Below are positions 51,101 to 55,893 of a stretch of 64,000 bases of DNA, in pieces. Every line of letters begins with the position of its first letter. Position 1 is the first letter of the stretch. The translations under genes and the position numbers were made by a program. The notes below the pieces were generated by a model that had not been told where the DNA came from, made no database searches, and worked only from the letters and a program-made list of their open reading frames with translations. Origin of the DNA: Cinclus cinclus. Lineage: Eukaryota; Chordata; Aves; Passeriformes; Cinclidae. The stretch lies in contig NC_085051.1 in assembly GCF_963662255.1 (NCBI RefSeq), positions 58,212,654-58,276,653 of the forward strand. The letters are read 5' to 3'.

Positions 51101-53056
51101 CTATGTGCCAATACTATCCACGCACAGAAATTCAGCCACAGCCAGGGCATGCTGCTTTAAAAGCTGTGTCAAGATGCCCAAAACTAAATATTACCCTGGG
51201 AATTGCTTAAAACCTGGCCTAAAAAACAAATTATTGCCATGTCTCTTGTTGTTGACTTATTTTTGTATTGCCTTTTCAGTTCCAAACTGTAAAAGTGAGG
51301 GTGTCAGTTGGTATGAAATGGAACTTTTCCTTCTGAAGAGGTTGCTCTTACTCCTTATTATTCATGTAAAGCCATAATCCTGTATTTGTGACATCAAAAC
51401 TTATTCCTGGCAAACTGATGCATTCAAAACAGAAGACAAATGCAATCAGGAAAGAAAGAGCAAGAAAGCTCATTTTTATTCCAGCATCCCACTAAAAATA
51501 TAATAAAAAACAGCATTTCCCCCAAATATAAAGAAAAAAAACAAAACAAAAAATCCCTCATCCCAAACCAAACAACAAAACATGAAAAAAAAACCCAACA
51601 CTTAAGTGTTGTTTAAAATTCATGCAGTGAAGTGATGAAGGTTTTCTAATCTTCAGGAGTAGGATCTCCTGTGACAGCCCTTTCAGCACAATGCTTTACC
51701 AAAATCAGCAGCAGCCTCAGCACACTTACCTTGACTTTCACAAGCCTTTTCACTGTCTTAATCTTTGCCTCACAGAAGGCACCACGGTACTTGGCACTGA
51801 CATCAGTCCCCACTGTCAGGTAGGCAGGCTCATCTGCTGCCTAGAGGGAAACAAAAACACAAACCAAACTTTACCTCTTATTTATAGTTACAGCTGCATC
51901 ACTATGTATTTCCTTTTACACCTAGACTTTTGAACCTGTTGACTTTTAATTGATAAACAGTGCCTGTCCTTGAGATTGCTGTCACAAAGTTCTTCAAAAG
52001 GGAAAAAGAAAACCCAACAAACAAGTTCCAGGAAGTTTTGGTTTGTCACTAATGTTGACACATGCCTCCTGTCGATTCATTGTCAGCCTCTCCCAGAAAT
52101 GTTTTTGAAGGTATTCATTGATACCTGGGAAATCTGCTTATAAAAAGGGCAACAAAGCCAATGAGCCACTATTAATTCAAGTAGTTTCTATACAAAAGGA
52201 AAACATTTCAACTGCAAAAAGGCAATATAACAGACAGCTGTATTTTTTCAGCTATAAGCAATCCAATGGCACAGATTATTTAAAATGTTTGAGATTGGTG
52301 TCATCCCAACACTTACAATTAAGTCTATAACATTCTATATATAGGATTTCTTTCCTGGTGACTAAAAGGAGACCTCTAGAGAAATCTGTTGCAATCTTTC
52401 AAACAGTTATTAACAAGTATTTTTCTTTCCTGGAATGCCTTTATCAAAACTTAATTGCCTGAGCATTTTTCAAGAGAAATATTCATCACGTTTTCCTTAA
52501 CCTAGACCTTAGTACTCAACATTTCACTTTACTGTGCTCATTGCAACTGATAAACAAGGACAAAATTACCACATTGAAAAGACAGGAAATGGGTGCAGAA
52601 TCTAAAATAAAATGGGATGCGTACGGGCTGGTTTTTTTTTAACTCGGCATTTCATTCAGCTCCGAAGGGAAAAGGAAAAGTTTTGTAAATTATACTGCAA
52701 TTGTTGAGCCTTTGTACCGAGCAAACCGGCAACAGCAAAGGCGGGACAAAAGATGTGGTTTTGCAAACTTGCCATAGCAGCTGCTGATACAGGAAGCGTT
52801 TAAAGACGGGAGCCCGAAGGACAACAACAACAACTCCGAGGCGATGAGGATGTTCCGAGCGCTCCTGCACGGCGGTGAGAGCCTAAAATCACCCGCACCT
52901 CGCCGGGGAGCAGGAACAGCGCTCACAGCACGCACCGAGCCCCGCGTTCTCCCACCGCTGCCGTGCCCAAGCGGAGAGCGATTAAAAATAAAATCTCCAG
53001 AGCGGTGGGCGAACAGGGCGGCGATCCCCGCTCCCGCCGGAGCCGCCTACCTTCAT
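9077..53056 (-). CDS. ARID4B: ARID4B, complete gene, 24 coding exons (join)
   Basis: ARID4B is a nuclear subunit of the SIN3A-HDAC corepressor (also called SAP180). It binds chromatin and retinoblastoma-family proteins. Coding exons on the minus strand, 5' to 3': 53056-53051, 51840-51730, 49375-49310, 48406-48316, 38877-38798, 38705-38611, 38030-37898, 36521-36442, 34726-34650, 33232-33066, 24040-23968, 21699-21605, 21280-21183, 19800-19572, 17974-17724, 16429-16232, 15099-15015, 14841-14709, 14533-14471, 13487-12357, 11776-11672, 10201-9986, 9760-9614, 9180-9077. All junctions are AG/GT and phases agree, giving 3834 nt, or 1277 residues; the human protein is about 1312. Approximate domains: Tudor 4-118, RBB1NT 167-245, ARID 303-404, chromo-barrel 571-631, LxCxE (LLCHE) 974-978, basic KKQKRTPKR 1102-1110, C-terminal helix 1195-1243. 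The protein ends ...[11 protein letters not shown], as in mammals. An in-frame TAA 12 nt upstream of the ATG and a purine at -3 support the start. Exon edges come from reading the sequence, not from transcripts. Confidence 0.95.
9614..9760 (-). CDS. ARID4B: ARID4B exon 24 (residues 1195-1244, C-terminal helical region)
   Basis: 147 nt, phase 1 to 1. It encodes [20 protein letters not shown] then [19 protein letters not shown], a predicted helical region in the part of ARID4 proteins that joins the SIN3 complex. Acceptor CCCTTACAG, donor GTAAGG. Confidence 0.96.
9986..10201 (-). CDS. ARID4B: ARID4B exon 23 (residues 1123-1195)
   Basis: 216 nt, phase 1 to 1. It encodes [20 protein letters not shown], a histidine/lysine-rich part with HHHQN, and YKWSFQL. 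Acceptor CCCTACAG, donor GTAAGG. Confidence 0.96.
10889..11160 (+). mobile_element. CR1 LINE fragment, 3' end (intron 22)
   Basis: It has the typical CR1 3' region: GAAGCCCTGGCACAGGTTGC, GCAACCTGGGACAGTGGAAG and the terminus CCATTCTGTGATTCTCTG. It is 5'-truncated and antisense to ARID4B. Confidence 0.93.
11672..11776 (-). CDS. ARID4B: ARID4B exon 22 (residues 1088-1123, basic segment)
   Basis: 105 nt, phase 1 to 1. It encodes [19 protein letters not shown] then [16 protein letters not shown], with KKQKRTPKR as a likely nuclear localisation signal. Acceptor CTTCTCATAG, donor GTATAT. Confidence 0.96.
11880..12246 (+). mobile_element. CR1 LINE fragment (intron 21)
   Basis: It starts near CAGGCTGAGAGAGTTGGGGC, the tail of the CR1 ORF2 region, and runs through the 3' UTR to AACCCAAACCATTCTGTAGA. 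It fills about 365 of the 580 bp of intron 21. Antisense to ARID4B. Confidence 0.92.
12357..13487 (-). CDS. ARID4B: ARID4B exon 21, large exon (residues 711-1087)
   Basis: 1131 nt, phase 1 to 1, the largest coding exon. It encodes a mostly disordered acidic/serine-rich region. Conserved islands are [53 protein letters not shown] and [25 protein letters not shown] at 12685-12699 is an LxCxE pocket-protein-binding motif. Between the islands the sequence differs considerably from mammals, as expected for a disordered linker. Acceptor ATTTTTTTAG, donor GTGAGC. Confidence 0.97.
14471..14533 (-). CDS. ARID4B: ARID4B exon 20, symmetric 63-nt cassette exon
   Basis: 63 nt, phase 1 to 1, so it can be included or skipped without changing frame. 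It adds 21 residues including [16 protein letters not shown], which I do not recall from the mammalian canonical protein. Acceptor TTTTAATTTTAG, donor GTGAGT. Exon 19 can also join exon 21 directly in frame. Usage in transcripts is unknown. Confidence 0.72.
14709..14841 (-). CDS. ARID4B: ARID4B exon 19 (residues 646-690, basic AT-hook-like segment)
   Basis: 133 nt, phase 0 to 1. A lysine/glutamate-rich stretch precedes [13 protein letters not shown], which contains the GRP core of an AT-hook-like motif, then a proline/serine tail ending TPNSE. Acceptor CCCCTGCAG, donor GTAAAT. Confidence 0.94.
15015..15099 (-). CDS. ARID4B: ARID4B exon 18 (residues 617-645, end of chromo-barrel)
   Basis: 85 nt, phase 2 to 0. 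It encodes [20 protein letters not shown] then a run of basic residues. YDEWV completes the chromo-barrel signature. Acceptor CCCTTTCAG, donor GTAATG. Confidence 0.96.
15185..15317 (+). mobile_element. CR1 LINE fragment, short and degraded (intron 17)
   Basis: Recognisable pieces are CAGAGCACCCTGGGATAATG and CCTTTCCAACCCAAACCATT. It is diverged and partly deleted. Confidence 0.8.
16232..16429 (-). CDS. ARID4B: ARID4B exon 17 (residues 551-617, chromo-barrel)
   Basis: 198 nt, phase 2 to 2. After an acidic start it encodes [19 protein letters not shown], then [20 protein letters not shown] and VHYYGWNVR, the chromo-barrel (MRG-type) fold with its aromatic HYYGWN motif. Acceptor TTTTACTGCAG, donor GTAAGG. 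Confidence 0.97.
17724..17974 (-). CDS. ARID4B: ARID4B exon 16 (residues 468-551, charged linker)
   Basis: 251 nt, phase 0 to 2. It starts GRRRLARD and contains [20 protein letters not shown], a conserved alternating basic/acidic low-complexity region. Acceptor CTGTTCCAG, donor GTAAAC. Confidence 0.95.
19572..19800 (-). CDS. ARID4B: ARID4B exon 15 (residues 391-467, ARID end and linker)
   Basis: 229 nt, phase 2 to 0. It begins [18 protein letters not shown], the last ARID helix, then a charged linker ending [12 protein letters not shown]. Acceptor GTGTCCGTAG, donor GTGAGT. Confidence 0.95.
21183..21280 (-). CDS. ARID4B: ARID4B exon 14 (residues 359-391, ARID domain)
   Basis: 98 nt, phase 0 to 2. 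It encodes [20 protein letters not shown] then [12 protein letters not shown], the ARID DNA-contacting helices. Acceptor TCCTTAAAG, donor GTAAGT. Confidence 0.97.
21393..21540 (-). mobile_element. CR1 LINE fragment (intron 13)
   Basis: The plus strand reads AGTTTGGGTTGGAAGGGACC and then CCCCTGCCATGGGCAGGGAC, the reverse complement of the CR1 3' end. It takes up nearly half of the 324-bp intron 13, about 65 bp downstream of the exon 13 donor. Sense to ARID4B. Confidence 0.9.
21605..21699 (-). CDS. ARID4B: ARID4B exon 13 (residues 327-358, ARID domain)
   Basis: 95 nt, phase 1 to 0. It encodes [19 protein letters not shown] then [13 protein letters not shown], the ARID core with the conserved glycine/cysteine turn. 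Mammals have His where the first Gln of the QQ pair stands. Acceptor TTTATTCAG, donor GTAAGT. Confidence 0.97.
23968..24040 (-). CDS. ARID4B: ARID4B exon 12 (residues 303-327, ARID domain start)
   Basis: 73 nt, phase 0 to 1. It encodes [20 protein letters not shown] then MEDR, the first ARID helix. Acceptor TTTTCACAG, donor GTAACA. Its internal Met (MEDRG) would be the first available start if transcription began in the intron 11 CpG island. Confidence 0.96.
24805..24831. repeat. A-run followed by G-run (intron 11)
   Basis: 21 A followed by six G. Low-complexity sequence with no adjacent element that I could identify. Confidence 0.85.
26147..26240 (-). mobile_element. CR1 LINE fragment, short (intron 11)
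   Basis: The plus strand reads AAAATCATAGAATGGGGTGG, then GGAATGGACCTTAAATACCA, the reverse complement of an eroded CR1 3' end. Confidence 0.75.
27823..28078 (-). mobile_element. CR1 LINE fragment (intron 11)
   Basis: The plus strand reads GAATGGTTTGGATTGGAAGA, then CTTCTCTGGGCAACCTGTGC, the reverse complement of the CR1 3' region. 5'-truncated. Confidence 0.9.
28905..28967. repeat. Dispersed repeat, copy A (intron 11)
   Basis: 63 bp beginning GGATTCCACAGCTTCTCCTA. It aligns without gaps to 30440-30502 with about 10 differences. Family unknown. Confidence 0.6.
30440..30502. repeat. Dispersed repeat, copy B (intron 11)
   Basis: Partner of the copy at 28905, in the same orientation and sharing the first 20 bases exactly. 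Similarity fades on both sides, so it is either an old local duplication or two fragments of one element. Confidence 0.6.
31093..31140 (-). other. Second candidate donor near intronic CpG island
   Basis: The minus strand reads CAGCTGCTAG|GTAAGG, with the donor at 31093/31092. An upstream ATGCAGCTGCTAG would be out of frame with exon 12 (it meets TGA at once), so this exon too would be non-coding. Upstream limit unknown. Confidence 0.25.
31241..31420 (-). other. Candidate alternative first exon of ARID4B
   Basis: A minus-strand donor, GGAAGAGAAT|GTAAGT, is at 31241/31240; the 5' end is unknown and 31420 is arbitrary. Splicing to exon 12 (phase 0) would leave the internal Met of exon 12 as first usable start, giving a protein that lacks the Tudor and RBB1NT regions and the first ARID helix. 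No transcript evidence. Confidence 0.3.
31262..31294. repeat. G-run in intronic CpG island
   Basis: GGGGTGGGT followed by a long G run and GGTGGGAGGGG on the plus strand. It is C-rich on the ARID4B-sense strand, within the candidate alternative exon. G-quadruplex potential. Confidence 0.85.
31819..32540 (-). mobile_element. CR1 LINE fragment, longest copy (intron 11)
   Basis: About 720 bp. Besides the 3' UTR it keeps part of the ORF2 tail; the minus strand carries [14 protein letters not shown] and GTCCTGGGCTGCATCAAGAA, followed by the TGGAGCACTTTGTCCAGCTC segment. Frameshifts and stops show it is dead. It lies about 130 bp upstream, in the ARID4B direction, of the intronic CpG island. Confidence 0.92.
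33066..33232 (-). CDS. ARID4B: ARID4B exon 11 (residues 247-302)
   Basis: 167 nt, phase 1 to 0. It contains [20 protein letters not shown], which is conserved, then an alanine/glutamate-rich stretch variable between species. Acceptor CCTCTCTAG, donor GTGAGT. A 9.0 kb intron follows, which holds the internal CpG island. Confidence 0.95.
33407..33447. repeat. A-rich (A)nG tract (intron 10)
   Basis: Runs of A interrupted by single G about every 4-11 bases. On the ARID4B-sense strand it is T/C-rich, about 175 bp upstream of exon 11, but too far to be its own polypyrimidine tract. Confidence 0.8.
34340..34374. repeat. (AAAT)n-like microsatellite (intron 10)
   Basis: AAATAAATAAGTAAATAAAT followed by TA-rich sequence; an imperfect tetranucleotide repeat. 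Confidence 0.7.
34650..34726 (-). CDS. ARID4B: ARID4B exon 10 (residues 221-247, end of RBB1NT region)
   Basis: 77 nt, phase 2 to 1. It encodes [18 protein letters not shown] and then a serine- and lysine-rich tail that has diverged from the mammalian sequence. Acceptor CTTTTACAG, donor GTAATT. Confidence 0.93.
36442..36521 (-). CDS. ARID4B: ARID4B exon 9 (residues 195-221, RBB1NT region)
   Basis: 80 nt, phase 0 to 2. It encodes [19 protein letters not shown] and then RSFADSK, strongly conserved with mammals. Acceptor CATCTTCAG, donor GTAAGT. Confidence 0.96.
37898..38030 (-). CDS. ARID4B: ARID4B exon 8 (residues 150-194, acidic run and RBB1NT start)
   Basis: 133 nt, phase 2 to 0. [19 protein letters not shown] acidic run leads into [13 protein letters not shown], the start of the RBB1NT region, and then ADWYPAL. 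Acceptor ATAATCCAG, donor GTGAGT. Confidence 0.95.
38611..38705 (-). CDS. ARID4B: ARID4B exon 7 (residues 119-150)
   Basis: 95 nt, phase 0 to 2. It encodes [19 protein letters not shown] and then [12 protein letters not shown], a basic linker after the Tudor module. Acceptor CCACGTAG, donor GTGAGT. Confidence 0.95.
38798..38877 (-). CDS. ARID4B: ARID4B exon 6 (residues 92-118, end of Tudor module)
   Basis: 80 nt, phase 1 to 0. It encodes [19 protein letters not shown] and then RHFAESE, the conserved Tudor closing strands. Acceptor CACCCTAG, donor GTAAGA. It is separated from exon 7 by only 92 nt. Confidence 0.96.
38878..48315 (-). other. ARID4B intron 5, nothing recognised
   Basis: 9.4 kb of AT-rich intron. 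No CR1 copy, RNA gene or coding exon was recognised. A 182-codon open frame at 41149-41697 (minus) shows no known domain and is within chance expectation for this much sequence. Confidence 0.6.
48316..48406 (-). CDS. ARID4B: ARID4B exon 5 (residues 62-92, Tudor module)
   Basis: 91 nt, phase 0 to 1. It encodes [19 protein letters not shown] and then [11 protein letters not shown], a Tudor strand segment. Acceptor TGTTGCAG, donor GTGAGT. The following intron, of 9.4 kb, is the longest in the gene. Confidence 0.96.
49310..49375 (-). CDS. ARID4B: ARID4B exon 4 (residues 40-61, Tudor module)
   Basis: 66 nt, phase 0 to 0. It encodes the segment [19 protein letters not shown], which matches mammalian ARID4B. 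Acceptor CTTTTAG, donor GTATGT. Confidence 0.96.
49446..49474. repeat. (CA)n/(TA)n microsatellite (intron 3-4 boundary region)
   Basis: ACACACACAAACACACACAT followed by ATATATA. Short imperfect dinucleotide repeat in intron 3, about 70 bp upstream (on the minus strand) of exon 4. Confidence 0.75.
51730..51840 (-). CDS. ARID4B: ARID4B exon 3 (residues 3-39, start of Tudor module)
   Basis: 111 nt, phase 0 to 0. It reads [18 protein letters not shown] and ends ...[10 protein letters not shown], nearly identical to mammalian ARID4B. Acceptor CCCTCTAG, donor GTAAGT. Confidence 0.96.
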
Positions 53057-53112
53057 CTTTAAGGGTTATGTGAGCGATTCCAGCTCCAGGACTTCTCCTT
53101 GCACGGGAAACG
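53051..53112 (-). CDS. ARID4B: ARID4B exon 2, with start codon
   Basis: The acceptor TTGTTTTGCAG precedes 53112 and the donor GTAGGC follows 53051. Only the last six bases code: ATG AAG (Met-Lys), read as CTTCAT at 53051-53056 on the plus strand. Mammalian ARID4B also starts Met-Lys and splices straight into the Tudor exon. In-frame TAA lies 12 nt upstream of the ATG. Confidence 0.88.
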
Positions 53113-53728
53113 CTGCAAAACAAGAGCGGGGGAGGCTGAGGGCTGAGCGCGGGGCTCCCCGCGAGGGGCGGCGGAGGGAGCCCGGGGAAGGCGGAGGGAG
53201 GGACGGAGGGAAGGAGCCGCCGCCCGTCCCGGCCGCGCCGAGGGAGCGCGGCCGCCGCTTCCCGCCGGGCGGCCCCGCGCTCGGTGTGTGTCACGTCGCC
53301 ATTTGCTCCGCGGGGCTCAGGGGCCGCCGCCCCCCAACCCGCCCCGGCCCCCTCTGAACTTTCCGTGGCCCCGCCGGGCCCCCTCCTCCTCCCGGACTTG
53401 TGCCTCCCGAGCCCCGAGGCAGCGCCGCAGCCCCCCGGCCCAGGGAGCGCAGGGGTCGATCCCGGGGATAGCGGGACAGAGTTAGGGGGTCCCGCTCCCG
53501 GGGGTCCCGGTCCGTGAGGGGGGCGGCGCGCGCGCCCGTGCGCTCCCCCGGGGCGGGGGAGGGGAAGCGGGGGGAAGGGGGGGCGGTTTAAAGCGCCGCT
53601 CCCGGAGCCGCTTCGCGTCCCCTCCCCCGGGACGGCGGCGCGGTAGCCGCAACTCCGCCACCACCGCCTCCTCTTCCTTCACCTCTTCCTCATCATCCTC
53701 CTCTTCCTCCTCGCGCGTCCCTTCCTAC

Positions 53729-53900
53729 CTGCGAACTCGTCGTTCCGCAGCCCCCGCGCCGCCCGGGCCCCTCCGCAGACGGCGGCGGCCCCGGCTGAGC
53801 GCGGCCCCCGCTCCGCCCCCCCCCCCCTCGCTCTCCCGCCCCCCTCCCCCCCCCACTCCCCGCGCGCGCGGACCCGCCCCGCGCCGCAGCGCGAGCCCCA
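53729..53900 (-). other. ARID4B: ARID4B exon 1, non-coding (5' end approximate)
   Basis: A minus-strand donor, CGCAG|GTAGG, lies at 53729/53728 inside the CpG island, 616 bp upstream of exon 2. The exon is GC-rich and carries no ARID4B coding sequence. The transcription start cannot be read from sequence; 53900 is only a guess, placed between the donor and the CCAAT array. Confidence 0.55.
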
Positions 53901-54064
53901 ATAAACAAGCGGCGGGAGCGGGGCCGCTCCCATTGGCCGCCGCCCCGACGCCCCGCGCGCATTGGGCCGCCGCGGACAGCACTCCCATTGGGCCGCGGAA
54001 GGCCACGGGCGCACGGGATTGGCGGGCGGCGGGGACCGGAAGGCCAACGGGGCGATGTGATTGG
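53898..54064. promoter_or_regulatory. Array of six CCAAT boxes (NF-Y type)
   Basis: ATTGG pentamers (CCAAT on the minus strand) occur at 53932-53936, 53961-53965, 53987-53991, 54018-54022 and 54060-54064, with one CCAAT on the plus strand at 53898-53902. The spacings of the five are 29, 26, 31 and 42 bp. Several carry the NF-Y-like flank ATTGGC or ATTGGG. The array sits between ARID4B exon 1 and the divergent transcription unit. Confidence 0.6.
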
Positions 54065-54179
54065 CTCCGGGCGGGACGGTGGCGGGGAGGGGGAAGGTCG
54101 GTGGAGGTGGGGGCGGAGCCGGCGCGCGCGACGCTCAGGCGCAGCGACCGCGGCGTCGCAGGCGCCATTTTATGCGCGG

Positions 54180-54480
54180 CTCTTTCCCATTTTAGGCCGC
54201 GGGAAGAGGGAGGAGCGGGAGTGCCCGTGAGCTCGGCGGAGGGAGCGGCCGGGAAGTTCATCCTGAGGTGTGCTGAGGCGGCACCGCGTCTTTTCCTGGC
54301 GGTATGACCCCGTCGCTGGGTGTTGGCGGCGGCCCTGCTTGCGGTGGTGATGTCGCAGGAGCCGGCCTGGTCGGAGCCGGAAGTGGAGCGGCCGCCATGG
54401 AGGCGCCGGGACCGCCCGCCGTGAGGGCGCGGAGCCACCGGGGCGGCCCGAGCGCCCCACAGAGACACACCCGGGGTGCA
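54180..54480 (+). other. Putative first exon of divergent gene (GGPS1 by synteny)
   Basis: A plus-strand donor, GTGCAG|GTAGGG, lies at 54480/54481, with an alternative at about 54300 (GGCG|GTATGA). In mammals the gene sharing the ARID4B promoter is GGPS1 (geranylgeranyl diphosphate synthase), whose first exon is non-coding. No GGPS1 protein sequence lies in this window, so identity is from synteny only. A Kozak-like GCCGCCATGG occurs at about 54392-54401, but its frame closes soon after either visible acceptor, so it could only be an upstream ORF. Start position is approximate. Confidence 0.4.
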
Positions 54481-54620
54481 GGTAGGGGCTGCCGGCCCGC
54501 GCCGCCTTCCCGCGGGGGAGGGCGCAGCTCCGCCGCCCTTCATCATCCCTGTGACGCGTGTGGGGAGGGAACGTGAGCGGCTCTTGCTCCTCGAGCGTTT
54601 CCCCACGGTTCCCTCTGCAG

Positions 54621-54679
54621 GAAGACGCGGCAAGGACAGGGATGGCCTGGGTGGAGGAGATTGAGAGCTTTTCTTGGGA
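54621..54679 (+). other. Possible second 5' exon of divergent gene
   Basis: An acceptor, CCCTCTGCAG, precedes 54621 and a possible donor, GGGAG|GTGTGT, follows about 54680. If spliced to the exon ending at 54480, the open frame meets TGA within about 15 codons, so it would be untranslated or part of a short upstream ORF. A further acceptor (TTTATTTCAG, ending at about 54951) could equally be used. Confidence 0.2.
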
Positions 54680-55102
54680 GGTGTGTGGGAGTGCTGGAGT
54701 GTGTGGTCCTGGAGGTGCGGCCTTACGAGGCGGGATGCCTGCACCTGCCGGTATCCTTTGAGGAATTTTTGTCTTAGAGATGAGCTTTGACCTGAATAAG
54801 TAGTAGTTACAGGCCGAAGTCTATGATAAAACCATATGTTTTAACGTTAGTTTTACATTTTGGCATATTATGCAGAATTTGTTGTGCGGCTTATGGTAAT
54901 ACGGATGTATAACTTTTATTCTATAGTAACGGATCCATATTTTTTATTTCAGAGTGATGAGCATCTGTTTGACAGTGCTCCCTGTGAGCTAAAAGGGATC
55001 TCTCAGGGTTGACCAAAGGCAACAACGTGGGGACCATTGTGTTAATTTGACAGAAATATATGGTAAATTTAGGTATGGTTCCCATGTAAGTTCTGCTTTG
55101 AA

Positions 55103-55283
55103 GGTGGCTTTTGGGGGTTTTTTAGTTGTGTGGGTTTTTTGGGTTTTTTTTTTTTGGTATTTTGGGGTGGTTTTTTTTTGTTTGTTTGGTTTTTTGGTGT
55201 TTTTTTTTTTTGGTTGCTGTTTATTTCGGGTATTTTTGGGGGGGTCTTTTTGGAGTTTGTTTTTGTGGGGTTTTTTTGGGAGT
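55103..55283 (+). repeat. G/T-rich strand-asymmetric block
   Basis: About 180 bp in which the plus strand is almost wholly G and T, made of T runs alternating with G runs of 2-6 bases, such as GGGGGTTTTTT and GGTGGTTTTTTTTTG. There is no fixed repeat unit. Confidence 0.85.
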
Positions 55284-55587
55284 TCTCTAGGGATTTCAGT
55301 GAGCAGAGGTGTGTCGTACAGGTAAGCCCTGAAAGTTTAATAAGTACACAAGACAAAGTACACAAGACTCGTTTGGAATTGACTGCAGGCAAGGTCTGAC
55401 ATAGAGGAAAGGTCTGGAATTCTGTTGTTTGGGTCTGGGTTGTAAATAAAAGGATGGTTTAGGGTCTTTACAAAATGCCTGAAGATTGAGGCATTGAGTG
55501 TTGAGAGAGCTTTGATTCTGTAGTTGATGCTGTAGTTCTGTTTTATACAGTGGATAAACTAGAGAGTATCTGAGGGGAATGTACAAG

Positions 55588-55893
55588 AGGCCTGGAGAGG
55601 GACTTTGGACAAGGGCATGGAGTGACAGGACAAGGGGAATGGCTTTGCACTGACTGAGAGCAGATTGAGTTTCCATATGAGGAAGAAATTCCTTTCTTTG
55701 AGGGTGTGAGGCCCTGGCACAGGTTGCTCAGGGAAGCTGTGGCTGCTCCTGGATCCCTGAAGTGTCCAAGGCCAGGCTGGACAGGACTTGGAGCACCCTG
55801 GGATAGTGGAAGGTGTTCCTGCCTGTGGCAGGGCATGGAATTGGATGATGCTTTTAAGGTTCCTTGCAACCCAAACCATTCTCTGATTCTATG
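55588..55893 (+). mobile_element. CR1 LINE fragment (divergent-gene side)
   Basis: It runs from CCTGGAGAGGGACTTTGGAC through GGCCCTGGCACAGGTTGCTC to CCATTCTCTGATTCTATGA, the normal CR1 3' terminus. Confidence 0.92.

Larger units (their letters stand above)
52840..54620. promoter_or_regulatory. CpG island, bidirectional promoter
   Basis: Base composition changes sharply from AT-rich intron to a dense GC/CpG block. It holds ARID4B exons 1 and 2 (leftward) and plus-strand splice donors (rightward). It contains multiple GC boxes, a CCAAT array, an ETS-type CCGGAAGTG at 54377-54385 and a YY1-type CGCCATTTT at 54163-54171. No TATA box was seen, as is usual for housekeeping CpG-island promoters. 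Confidence 0.85.

Noticed and set aside
54304..54576. 90-codon plus-strand ORF in the CpG island with a Kozak-like internal ATG
   Set aside because: GC-rich DNA is poor in stop codons. A good donor (54480) interrupts the frame, and both visible downstream acceptors lead quickly to stops. At most it is an upstream ORF.
53725..54744. 339-codon minus-strand ORF across the main CpG island
   Set aside because: Arginine/alanine/proline-rich low-complexity translation of CpG-dense promoter DNA. It crosses ARID4B exon 1, whose transcript does not use it, and shows no known domain.
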